From Pseudomonadota bacterium (lineage in GTDB: Bacteria > Pseudomonadota > Gammaproteobacteria > Steroidobacterales > Steroidobacteraceae), in assembly GCA_003242685.1 (NCBI GenBank), contig QGVD01000007.1:6879-70878 (forward strand): a stretch of 64,000 nucleotides of DNA, given 5' to 3'. Below, in pieces: positions 56,675-64,000 of the stretch (positions are counted from its first letter, which is position 1; each line of letters starts with the position of its first letter). The position numbers and the translations under genes are program-made. The notes beneath the pieces were generated by a model, which saw only the letters and a list, made by a program, of their open reading frames with translations, had not been told where the DNA came from and did no database searches.

Positions 56675-58192
56675 ATGCAAGGCTTCGGACTTCTCTCGCT
56701 CCTGATCTGGCTGCCCATCGTGGCCGGCCTGGTCGTGCTCGCGCTCGGTGAGCGCAACATCGCGGCAGGGCGCTGGGTCGCGCTCGGGGCCTCGGTCGCG
56801 ACGCTCCTCGCGGCGATCCCGCTCGCGACCGGCTTCGACACCGGCACGGCGAGCTACCAGTTCGTCGAGCGCCTGCCGTGGATTCCGGCGTTCAACTCGT
56901 ACTACGCGCTCGGCGTCGACGGCATCTCGCTGCCGCTCATCCTGCTGACCGCCTTCATGACCATCCCCGTGATCGTCGCGGGATGGAACGTCATCGAGAC
57001 CCGCCCGGCGCAGTACTTCGCCTCCTTCCTCATCATGGAAGGGCTGATGATCGGCGTGTTCGCCGCGATGGACGCGCTGCTCTTCTACTTCTTCTGGGAA
57101 GCGATGCTGATCCCGATGTTCCTCATCATCGGGGTCTGGGGCGGACCGCGCCGCGTCTACGCCACCATCAAGTTCTTCCTGTACACCTTCTTCGGCTCGG
57201 TGTTCATGCTGGTGGCGCTGATCTACATGTACCTGAAGGCGGGCGATTACTCGATCGCCAGCTTCCACGCGCTGCCGCTCACCCTGCAGGAGCAGATCTG
57301 GATCTTCCTCGCGTTCCTGCTCGCCTTCGCGGTGAAGGTGCCCATGTGGCCGGTACACACGTGGCTCCCGGACGCCCACGTCGAGGCGCCCACCGGCGGC
57401 TCCGTCATCCTGGCCGCCATCATGCTGAAGATGGGCGGCTACGGCTTCCTGCGCTTCAGCCTGCCGATCGCGCCGGATGCGAGCCGCGAGCTCGACCTGC
57501 TCATCATCGCGCTGTCGCTCATCGCGGTGATCTACATCGGCTTCGTGGCGCTCGTGCAGCAGGACATGAAGAAGCTCATCGCGTACTCGTCCATCGCGCA
57601 CATGGGCTTCGTGACGCTCGGTGCCTTCGTGGCCTACGAGATCCTGGCGAACACGGGCGGCACGCAGGGCGCCGCGATGGGCATGGACGGCGCCATGGTG
57701 CAGATGATCTCGCACGGCCTCGTCTCCGGCGCGCTGTTCCTCTGCGTGGGCGTGATGTACGACCGGCTGCACAGCCGCGAGATCAGCGCCTACGGCGGCG
57801 TCATCAACACCATGCCGAAGTTCGCCGGCTTCATGGTGCTGTTCGCGCTCGCGAACGCTGGCCTGCCGGGTACCTCGGGATTCGTCGGCGAGTTCCTGGT
57901 GATCCTCGCGAGCTTCAAGGCGAACTTCTGGTACGCGCTGCTCGCCGCCGTCACGCTGATTCTCGGTGCCGCCTACACGCTCTGGCTCGTCAAGCGCGTG
58001 ATCTTCGGTCCCGTGGCGAACGAGGGCGTCGCGAGCATGAAGGATCTCAACGGCCGCGAGTTCGCGGTGCTGGGCGTGCTCGCCGTCGCCGTGCTGCTGC
58101 TCGGAGTCTGGCCGGCGCCGCTCCTCGAGATGATGCGGCCCTCGATCGAGAACCTCGTCGATCTGGCGCTGCGCACCAAGCTGAGCCCCTAG
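56675..58192 (+). CDS. nuoM: NADH-quinone oxidoreductase subunit M
   Basis: NuoM is the second antiporter-like subunit. The 505-residue protein has about 14 helices with FFWEAMLIPMFLIIGVWGG, FAVKVPMWPVHTWLPDAHVEAPT (two landmarks holding the key Glu and Lys), and KKLIAYSSIAHMGFV. ATG at 56675 follows nuoL after 10 nt. Length matches E. coli NuoM (509). Confidence 0.96.
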   Translation: MQGFGLLSLLIWLPIVAGLVVLALGERNIAAGRWVALGASVATLLAAIPLATGFDTGTASYQFVERLPWIPAFNSYYALGVDGISLPLILLTAFMTIPVIVAGWNVIETRPAQYFASFLIMEGLMIGVFAAMDALLFYFFWEAMLIPMFLIIGVWGGPRRVYATIKFFLYTFFGSVFMLVALIYMYLKAGDYSIASFHALPLTLQEQIWIFLAFLLAFAVKVPMWPVHTWLPDAHVEAPTGGSVILAAIMLKMGGYGFLRFSLPIAPDASRELDLLIIALSLIAVIYIGFVALVQQDMKKLIAYSSIAHMGFVTLGAFVAYEILANTGGTQGAAMGMDGAMVQMISHGLVSGALFLCVGVMYDRLHSREISAYGGVINTMPKFAGFMVLFALANAGLPGTSGFVGEFLVILASFKANFWYALLAAVTLILGAAYTLWLVKRVIFGPVANEGVASMKDLNGREFAVLGVLAVAVLLLGVWPAPLLEMMRPSIENLVDLALRTKLSP

Positions 58193-58201
58193 AAGATTCA
58201 C

Positions 58202-59647
58202 ATGGCATCCGAAACGACACTGACCTGGGCCACCGTCGCACCCGCAATTGCCGAGATCTACCTCGCGATCGCGGTCTGTGTGCTGCTGCTGGTGGACGTC
58301 TTCTACGGCGAAAAGCGCCGCGGCCTGACGCCGACGCTGACGCTGGCCGCGCTCGCGCTCGGCGCGCTGCTCACCGCGCAGTTCGGCGCGGTGACCGAGC
58401 GCGTGACGCTCTTCAACGGCATGTTCGTCGCCGACGAGCTCGGTCATTTCCTCAAGCTCGCGGGCTTCGTGTTCGTCGGCTTCGCGCTGCTCTACTCGCG
58501 CACCTACCTCGAGCAGCGCGAGATCCTGAAGGGCGAGTACTACGTGCTGGCGCTCACGGCGCTGCTCGGCATTTTCGTGATGGTCTCCGCCGCGAGCCTG
58601 CTCACGATGTACATCGGCGTGGAGCTGCTGGCGCTCTCGGTGTACGCGATGGTGGCGTTCGACCGCGATTCCGGCATCGCCGCCGAGTCGGCCATGAAGT
58701 ACTTCGTGCTCGGCTCCATCGCCTCGGGCGCGCTGCTCTACGGCATGTCGATCGTGTACGGCGTCACCGGCACACTCTCGCTCGACGAGCTGGCGGGCCA
58801 GCTCCGCGGCGAGCTCAGCGCCGGCGTGATCCTCGGCCTGGTGTTCATCGTCGTCGCCGTGGCGTTCAAGCTGGGTGCCGTGCCGTTCCACATGTGGCTG
58901 CCGGACGTCTACCACGGCGCGCCGACGAGCGTGACACTGTTCATCGGCACCGCGCCGAAGATCGCGTACTTCGCGCTCGCGCTGCGCCTTCTGGCGGAGG
59001 GGCTCCAGGGAGCGGTGGCCGAGTGGTCGCAGATGCTGGCCGCGCTGGCGGTGCTCACCCTCGTCGTGGGCAACGTCGTCGCGATCGTGCAGAGCAATCT
59101 CAAGCGCATGCTCGCGTACTCGACGATCTCGAACGTGGGCTTCATCGTGCTGGGCTTCGTCGCCGGCACGCCCGAGGGCTACAGCGCCGCGCTCTACTAC
59201 ACGCTCGTCTACGTGCTGATGTCGCTCGGCACCTTCGGTGTGATACTGCTCGCGAGCCGCAAGGGCTTCGAGGCGGACGAGCTGGATCACTACAAGGGCC
59301 TGCACGCGCGCGATCCGATGCTCGCGTTCGTGATGATGGTGCTCATGTTCTCGACGGCCGGCATCCCGCCGTTCGTCGGCTTCTGGGCCAAGCTCCGCAT
59401 CATCCAGGAGCTGTGGGCGACCAGCCACCCGTGGCTCATCCTGATCGCGATCGTGATGTCGGTGGTCGGTGCCTTCTACTACCTGCGGGTCGTGAAGCTG
59501 ATGTACTTCGACCCCCCGGGCGAGCTGCCTGCGACCGAGCGCAACACCGGCGCCCGCGTCGCGCTCGGCCTCAACGCCGCGGCCGTCGTCCTGCTGGGCC
59601 TCCTGCCGGGGCCGCTCCTCGACCTCTGCGCACGCCTGCTCCACTGA
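58202..59647 (+). CDS. nuoN: NADH-quinone oxidoreductase subunit N
   Basis: NuoN is the third antiporter-like subunit and the last gene of the operon. The 481-residue protein has about 14 helices with ELLALSVYAMVAFDRDSGIAAESAMKYF (landmark split around residues 141-168), FKLGAVPFHMWLPDVYHGAPT and LKRMLAYSTISNVGFI. The ATG at 58202 follows nuoM by 9 nt. Initiator tRNA lies 145 nt downstream under its own promoter. Confidence 0.95.
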   Translation: MASETTLTWATVAPAIAEIYLAIAVCVLLLVDVFYGEKRRGLTPTLTLAALALGALLTAQFGAVTERVTLFNGMFVADELGHFLKLAGFVFVGFALLYSRTYLEQREILKGEYYVLALTALLGIFVMVSAASLLTMYIGVELLALSVYAMVAFDRDSGIAAESAMKYFVLGSIASGALLYGMSIVYGVTGTLSLDELAGQLRGELSAGVILGLVFIVVAVAFKLGAVPFHMWLPDVYHGAPTSVTLFIGTAPKIAYFALALRLLAEGLQGAVAEWSQMLAALAVLTLVVGNVVAIVQSNLKRMLAYSTISNVGFIVLGFVAGTPEGYSAALYYTLVYVLMSLGTFGVILLASRKGFEADELDHYKGLHARDPMLAFVMMVLMFSTAGIPPFVGFWAKLRIIQELWATSHPWLILIAIVMSVVGAFYYLRVVKLMYFDPPGELPATERNTGARVALGLNAAAVVLLGLLPGPLLDLCARLLH

Positions 59648-59748
59648 CGGAGCGGCCTGGAGGGGAAGCGGCCGCCCGAGCCCAACCGGCGGCCCCGGGC
59701 GGGCAGTCGCGCCCCGGCCGCAGCTTCGCGCGAGCCTGGTCGCACGTA

Positions 59749-59777
59749 TTGCAATGCCGTGCGAGCCTTCATAGAAT
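59749..59777 (+). promoter_or_regulatory. Candidate sigma-70 promoter of tRNA-fMet
   Basis: TTGCAA (59749-59754), 17 nt, TAGAAT (59772-59777), followed by GCGCGGCC. Predicted transcription start is near 59784, nine bases before the mature tRNA. The GC-rich discriminator is typical of stringently controlled stable-RNA promoters. Confidence 0.6.
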
Positions 59778-59792
59778 GCGCGGCCTTCCTGG

Positions 59793-59869
59793 TGCGGGGT
59801 GGAGCAGTCTGGCAGCTCGTCGGGCTCATAACCCGAAGGTCGCAGGTTCAAATCCTGCCCCCGCTACCA
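59793..59869 (+). tRNA. Initiator tRNA-Met (anticodon CAT)
   Basis: This 77-nt tRNA has the initiator features: three G-C pairs at the base of the anticodon stem (CGGG CTCATAA CCCG), the D-loop of initiators and no Watson-Crick pair at 1-72 (U1 opposite U72). CCA is encoded (59867-59869). Anticodon CAT is at 59827-59829. In E. coli the corresponding gene precedes rimP-nusA-infB; those genes do not follow here. Confidence 0.95.
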
Positions 59870-60071
59870 ACTTCCCCTCTCGGTTCTGACGGCAAGGTCT
59901 CGAGTTCCTGCGAGACCCCTGTGTGAAGCTGCGGGCCGCTCCCTCGAGACCGCAGCATGATTCCCGCCGTTTTCAGTGCGGTTCGCCGAGTCGCCCGTGA
60001 CTCGACGAGTTGTCACTCTCGTTCGTCAGGCCGCAGCGAGGCCGAGCGCTCACCGCGCGCTGCTGCGGCCG
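59870..60071. other. Intergenic region after tRNA-fMet
   Basis: This 202-nt gap contains a small hairpin, GGTCTCG (59896-59902) and CGAGACC (59911-59917) around an 8-nt loop, that could end the tRNA transcript although no T-run follows. No ORF or other RNA is recognised. Confidence 0.35.
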
Positions 60072-60977
60072 TCACGGGTAATGAACGGGTGCCCGATGCC
60101 GCTCCGGCAGTGGAATGAACTCCGTCTCTCCCGGCACCGGATCGAACCGCCCGGCCTTCCAGTCCTCCGCGGCCTGGTTGATGCGATCTCTCGAGCTCGA
60201 GACGAAGTTCCACCAGATGTGACGCGGGCCGTCCATCGTTTCACCGCCGAGGAGCAGGAGCCGCGCGGGCTCCGGCGCTTCGATGACGACGGCGACGCCG
60301 GGCTTCAGCACGACGAGCTGGCCGGACGGGAAGCTCGTTCCGCCGATCCGTGCGAAGCCTTCCACGACGTATACGGCGCGCTCCTCGTGCTCCGCATCGA
60401 GCGACAGTCGGCTGCCTTTCGCGAGAGCAGCGTCCGCGTAGAACATCTCCGAGTACGTCTCGACGGGTGATCGCGCGCCGAAGAGCGTTCCGGCGATCAG
60501 CCGGATGTGGACGCCTGCGTCGTCGAGCACCGGCAATGCGCTCGCCGGATGGTGCGCGAAGCTCGGCTCGGTTTCCTCGTGGGCTCTGGGCAGTGCGACC
60601 CAGGTCTGGATGCCGAAGATCCTCGCCCTACCGACGCGCGCGTGAGGAGGCGACCGCTCCGAGTGTACGATGCCGCGGCCGGCGGTCATCCAGTTGACTG
60701 CGCCGGGCTGGATCGGTTGCACGGTGCCCAGGCTGTCCCGGTGCAGGATCTCGCCTTCGAACAGATAGGTCACGGTGGCGAGGCCGATGTGCGGATGCGG
60801 CCGCACGTCGAGGCCCTGGCCGGCATGGAGGGCAGCAGGGCCCATCTGGTCGAAGAAGATGAACGGGCCGACCATGCGTCGATGCGGCGAGGGCAGGGCG
60901 CGGCGCACCTGAAATCCATCGCCCAGGTCACGCAATGGCGGTTCGATCGCGAGCTCGAGAACGGAATCGGGACTCAT
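60072..60977 (-). CDS. Pirin family protein
   Basis: Pirins are bicupin proteins; some have quercetinase activity and others act as regulators. The 301-residue protein has the metal ligands His61, His63, His105 and Glu107 in VRPHPHIGLATVTYLFEG and GIVHSERSP, matching the human pirin set. The second cupin domain follows and the C-terminus reads WWNFVSSSRDRINQAAEDWK. The ATG at 60977 is preceded by GGGAGGG. It stands alone and is divergent from the TPR lipoprotein. Function not predictable. Confidence 0.9.
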   Translation of the reverse strand: MSPDSVLELAIEPPLRDLGDGFQVRRALPSPHRRMVGPFIFFDQMGPAALHAGQGLDVRPHPHIGLATVTYLFEGEILHRDSLGTVQPIQPGAVNWMTAGRGIVHSERSPPHARVGRARIFGIQTWVALPRAHEETEPSFAHHPASALPVLDDAGVHIRLIAGTLFGARSPVETYSEMFYADAALAKGSRLSLDAEHEERAVYVVEGFARIGGTSFPSGQLVVLKPGVAVVIEAPEPARLLLLGGETMDGPRHIWWNFVSSSRDRINQAAEDWKAGRFDPVPGETEFIPLPERHRAPVHYP

Positions 60978-61091
60978 TTCACCCTCCCAGCAAGCGGCCC
61001 TCCCGGCCGCCGCATCTGTGGACTGCATCCGTGCCCCGGGACCAGGGGGTGGCTTGCCGGCGCCCGGATCGAGGCAGAGAATGGCCCCAGT

Positions 61092-62231
61092 ATGCGCCTC
61101 TCTTTTCTCGGGGTGGTGATGCTGCTCGCGGGCTGCAGCACCTTGCCGAGCGTGACGCCCGCGGATGAGGCATGGCTGCTCGGGGGCATCACTTTGCCCG
61201 GCCCTGCCGCAGAGGTCACGGAGGCGACAGTTCCTCCGGAAGACCACCTCCTCGCGATCACGCCGGAGATGCAGCGGTTTGCCGAGGAAGCCGTCGCCGG
61301 CGCATCGACGCCGCGCGGGAAGGTCCGCGCACTCCTCGAGGCGATCATCGACCCGGCGCGGCTCGGACTGCGTTTCGCGGAGGACGCGACCTACGGTGCG
61401 GCCGAAGTGTTCGAGCGACGGCGCGCCGATTGTCTGAGCTTCACGGCGCTCTTCGTGGCCCTGTCGCGGCACGTGGGACTCGATGCGAAGTTCAACGAAG
61501 TCGACGTGCCGCCGGTCTGGGACCTGTCCGACTCGGGCACACTCATCCGCTACCGGCACATGAATGCCCTCATACGCCTCGGTCCCGAGCACTGGCAGGT
61601 CGTCGACATACTCCCCGAAGACTACGACTCCAGTTTTCCGCAGCGCCCGGTGAGCGACCGCGAAGCGCTCGCGCAGTACTACAACAACCTCGCGGTGCAG
61701 TTCCTTCTGCAGGACCGGCTGCGCGAGGCGCAGCAGCATCTCGTCCGGGCGATCGAGCTCGCGCCCCGTACCTCGCATCTGTGGGGCAATCTGGGCTCCA
61801 CGTACCGCCGCGCGGGCGAGGCCCACGCGGCGAAGCTGGCCTACGTCAAGGCGATGCGGCTCGATCCCGAAGACGAGACGGCGATCAAGAACGCCGCGAG
61901 AGCGCTCGCCGCGGATGGCGATACGCGCCTCGCCCGGGCGCTGGCGCACCGCATGACTCAGGTGCAGCGACGCAATCCCTACGATCGCTACCGCGAGGGT
62001 CTGGAGGCTCTGGCGGAAGGGCGCTATGAATCTGCCCTGAGACACGCGCGTGCGGCGATCCGTCTCTACGACCGCGAGCACCGTTTTCACTATCTGCTCG
62101 GTCTCGTGCACGAGCGGCTCGGAAATACGGAGGCGGCTCGCGAGAGCTTCGAACGGGCGATCGAGCTCGCCTCCGGCGAACGGGCGCAGCGGTACCAGCG
62201 CAGGCTCGAGACGCTGCTGTCCGCCAACTGA
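61092..62231 (+). CDS. TPR lipoprotein with transglutaminase-like domain
   Basis: This 379-residue protein has a lipoprotein signal with lipobox LLAGC (lipidated Cys15 predicted). A transglutaminase-like domain follows, whose triad could be Cys113 (ERRRADCLSFTALF), His155 (YRHMNAL) and Asp171 (WQVVDILPED). The C-terminal half is tetratricopeptide repeats (LREAQQHLVRAIELAP, GEAHAAKLAYVKAMRLDPED, ESALRHARAAIRLYD and NTEAARESFERAIELA). It is probably anchored in a membrane facing the periplasm. No functional partner is adjacent. A GAGAAT hexamer lies 9 nt before the ATG. Confidence 0.85.
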   Translation: MRLSFLGVVMLLAGCSTLPSVTPADEAWLLGGITLPGPAAEVTEATVPPEDHLLAITPEMQRFAEEAVAGASTPRGKVRALLEAIIDPARLGLRFAEDATYGAAEVFERRRADCLSFTALFVALSRHVGLDAKFNEVDVPPVWDLSDSGTLIRYRHMNALIRLGPEHWQVVDILPEDYDSSFPQRPVSDREALAQYYNNLAVQFLLQDRLREAQQHLVRAIELAPRTSHLWGNLGSTYRRAGEAHAAKLAYVKAMRLDPEDETAIKNAARALAADGDTRLARALAHRMTQVQRRNPYDRYREGLEALAEGRYESALRHARAAIRLYDREHRFHYLLGLVHERLGNTEAARESFERAIELASGERAQRYQRRLETLLSAN

Positions 62232-62407
62232 CGCCTTCCCTCGGCGGCGCACGTCTCTCGAGGCGATGAGTGATGCACCGCCTGCGTGCGCGGCAGCGTC
62301 CCGGCGAATACCATTCAGTGCCTGGTTCATGCGGGCACGAAAGTTGCCCACGTCCCGCGTTTCCAGTAAATGAGTCGCCGACAAACCTCCACGAAAGAGA
62401 GGCATCA

Positions 62408-63196
62408 ATGACCGTCGCCGCATTCACACGTCCGCTGGCATTGGCACTCGTTCTCTGTGCAGTGAACGCAGCTGCCTTCGCGCAGTCGACGGAAGATCCG
62501 TACGAGCCGTTCGTCGGTCAGCCCGGCAAGGACGTGGTCTGGGTTCCCACGCCGCAGGCGCTCGTCGACAGGATGCTCGACATGGCGAAAGTCACGCCGG
62601 AGGACTTCGTGATCGATCTCGGGTCCGGCGACGGGCGCACGGTGATCACGGCCGCCAAGCGCGGTGCGCGGGCGCTCGGCATCGAGTACGACGGAAACCT
62701 CGTGAGGCTCTCACAGCGCAACGCGGAGCGCGAGGGCGTCGCCGACCGCGCGACGTTCGTCGAGCAGGATCTCTTCGAGGCGGATCTCTCGCAGGCGACC
62801 GTCATCACCATGTTCCTCCTGCCGAGCATCAATCTTCAGCTGCGCCCGACGCTTCTCAAGCTGAAGCCCGGCACGCGCATCGTGTCGAACACCTTCACGA
62901 TGGACGACTGGGAAGCGGACGCGACGGAAACGCTCGACCGGGCAAGCGGATGCGAGGGCTCCTGGTGCACGGCGCTGCTGTGGATCGTGCCGGCGCAGGT
63001 CGGTGGCACGCATCAGATCCCGCAGGGGGAGCTCACGCTCGAGCAGACATTCCAGATGCTCAAGGGAACGCTGCGCGCGAAGGGCAGGAGCATCCCGGTG
63101 GAAGGCAGGGTGATCGGCGAGGAAGTCGTCCTGACCGTAGAGGGCCGCGAGCTGCGCGGCAGAGTGAAGGACGGCAGGCTCGAGATGCAGGGTTGA
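62408..63196 (+). CDS. Exported methyltransferase-fold protein
   Basis: This 262-residue protein has an apparently normal Sec signal peptide (residues 1-25, ending AFA-QS). It is followed by a class I methyltransferase core: PTPQALVDRMLDMA, motif I DFVIDLGSGDGRTVI (residues 67-80), GIEYDGNLVRLS, VEQDLFEADLS and FLLPSINLQLRPTL. The core resembles the FAM173/ATPSc-KMT-like branch of lysine methyltransferases. S-adenosylmethionine is normally cytosolic, so an exported location is odd. A C-terminal strand-rich extension follows (EGRVIGEEVVLTVEGRELRG). Confidence 0.8.
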   Translation: MTVAAFTRPLALALVLCAVNAAAFAQSTEDPYEPFVGQPGKDVVWVPTPQALVDRMLDMAKVTPEDFVIDLGSGDGRTVITAAKRGARALGIEYDGNLVRLSQRNAEREGVADRATFVEQDLFEADLSQATVITMFLLPSINLQLRPTLLKLKPGTRIVSNTFTMDDWEADATETLDRASGCEGSWCTALLWIVPAQVGGTHQIPQGELTLEQTFQMLKGTLRAKGRSIPVEGRVIGEEVVLTVEGRELRGRVKDGRLEMQG

Positions 63197-63206
63197 GGTG
63201 TGCGAC

Positions 63207-64000
63207 ATGCGCCGCGCATTGCACAGTGCTCTGCTGCTCGCTGCGTGCGTCTCGCTGCCGGTCGCAGCGGTCGCCGGACCCGCTTTCCTGCGCTCCGTGA
63301 GCGAGCTCGAGGATCCCCGCGGCTACTGCATCGACGTGCCGGGCTTCGGTGAGTCCCTCGAGCTCGATGGACCGATAGCGACGCACAGCTGCAAGTACGA
63401 TCGCCCGGGCTTCTACGTCGACGAGCTCGTCGAGCAGACGCAGGAAGGGCGCCTGCGTCTGGTGACGTTCGACCGTTGTCTGGCGGCAGCCTCGCTGACC
63501 GCGGGTGCAGCCATCCATGCGGTCGACTGCGGCACCGCGCATCCCTGGAAGCTCGAGAGCAGCGGCCGCCTGATCCCGGCCGGCGCCGCGAATCTGTGCC
63601 TCACGCTCTCGACGGAGCGCCGCTACGTCAACACGGACGTGATGACGGCGCCGCCGTACTCCTCGCGTGCGATTTCGCTCGAGCCCTGCGCGGAAGATGC
63701 GGCGTACCGCCAGCGGTGGCGCTGGTCGGACCCGCACGAGATGCAGACCTGGAATGCGAACACGCTGCGCCGGCGGATGCCCGCGCACATCGCCGAGCGG
63801 ATTCGCGCGCTCGGTCCCGTGATCGATCCGCCCGCGACGGCCGCGATCTATGCAGGCGAGCCGCGCATGTTCGGACCTGCGGACGTCGAGGTCACGCGCG
63901 AGATCCGTTACGGCCCGCATGCCCGCCATCTGCTCGACGTTTACGTCGGCAGGAACCGCCATTCTCCCGTGCCGGCGCCCGTGCCCGTGCTGGGTCTCGG
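63207..64000 (+). CDS. Secreted lectin-like/hydrolase protein, N-terminal part (partial)
   Basis: An open frame starts with ATG at 63207 behind GAGGTG and runs to the end of the window (264 codons, no stop). It has a Sec signal peptide (about 1-24), then a ricin-type beta-trefoil-like stretch (SVSELEDPRGYCIDVPGF, FDRCLAAASLTAGAAIHAVDCG, NLCLTL) with paired cysteines. After about residue 225 the sequence EIRYGPHARHLLDVYVGR resembles the N-terminus of alpha/beta-hydrolases of the esterase type. The catalytic region would lie beyond the window, so the hydrolase call is inference. It is 10 nt after the methyltransferase-fold gene. Confidence 0.65.
   Translation, partial: MRRALHSALLLAACVSLPVAAVAGPAFLRSVSELEDPRGYCIDVPGFGESLELDGPIATHSCKYDRPGFYVDELVEQTQEGRLRLVTFDRCLAAASLTAGAAIHAVDCGTAHPWKLESSGRLIPAGAANLCLTLSTERRYVNTDVMTAPPYSSRAISLEPCAEDAAYRQRWRWSDPHEMQTWNANTLRRRMPAHIAERIRALGPVIDPPATAAIYAGEPRMFGPADVEVTREIRYGPHARHLLDVYVGRNRHSPVPAPVPVLGL

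Noticed and set aside
56669..59851. A 1060-codon frame antisense to nuoM-N
   Set aside because: Same bias shadow; it also runs into the tRNA-fMet gene, which is incompatible with a protein gene.

Overview
The window is chromosomal DNA from a GC-rich (roughly two-thirds G+C by eye) gammaproteobacterium. The evidence is gene order and gene content. It carries ybaB-recR behind dnaX, hrcA-grpE-dnaK-dnaJ-dapB-carA-carB-greA, yhbY/rlmE-ftsH-folP-glmM-tpiA-secG-tRNA-Leu followed by a 14-gene nuo operon, and the ratA-rnfH/smpB/bamE/fur/recN/nadK neighbourhood. This arrangement resembles Xanthomonadales, Nevskiales and Steroidobacter-like lineages more than enterics, but I cannot place it to genus. 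No integrase, transposase, CRISPR array, phage or plasmid gene is visible. Nearly everything is core genome, with small islands of lineage-specific genes.

Layout. 1-5.1 kb: recombination (recR), ribosome maturation (rsgA), small-RNA turnover (orn), a PLP dehydratase, and a CsaA-like/EamA pair. 5.2-8.5 kb: divergent ppsA and its regulator ppsR. 8.5-12.3 kb: a DUF1249 gene, an unknown coiled-coil protein and the tail-specific protease prc. 12.4-20.6 kb is the most variable part: small membrane proteins, a Gfo/Idh/MocA oxidoreductase, a DsbA-family protein, N-carbamoylputrescine amidase, a UdgX-type uracil-DNA glycosylase, an EF-hand protein, a cytochrome c, and an ECF sigma/NrsF-type anti-sigma pair. 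20.7-28.3 kb: tmRNA (ssrA) and its partner smpB, ratA-rnfH, bamE, fur, recN, nadK and hrcA. 28.4-38.4 kb: the heat-shock operon, dapB, carAB and greA. 38.4-45.1 kb: yhbY, rlmE, ftsH, folP, glmM, tpiA, secG and tRNA-Leu(GAG). 45.2-59.6 kb: complete nuoA-N (complex I). 59.8-64 kb: initiator tRNA, then a pirin, a TPR/transglutaminase-like lipoprotein, an exported methyltransferase-like protein and a secreted lectin-esterase-like ORF that runs off the window.

How it works together. Complex I subunits are tightly packed with many 4-10 nt overlaps and many GTG/TTG starts, behind one extended -10 promoter. The chaperone block appears to be under a sigma-32-type promoter overlapping the end of hrcA, with HrcA as a possible second regulator and a hairpin separating dnaK from dnaJ. 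carAB has a candidate promoter followed by a long leader hairpin that could be an attenuator. Trans-translation is represented by both partners, separated only by a DUF481 outer-membrane protein gene.

I did not find a convincing new multi-gene defence or biosynthetic system. The items most worth checking are the UdgX glycosylase, the regulatory structures around hrcA/grpE and carA, a palindrome core present in two places, the ECF sigma/NrsF cassette with a GGAAC-N16-GTC motif, the signal-peptide-bearing methyltransferase fold, and the terminal lectin/hydrolase ORF.
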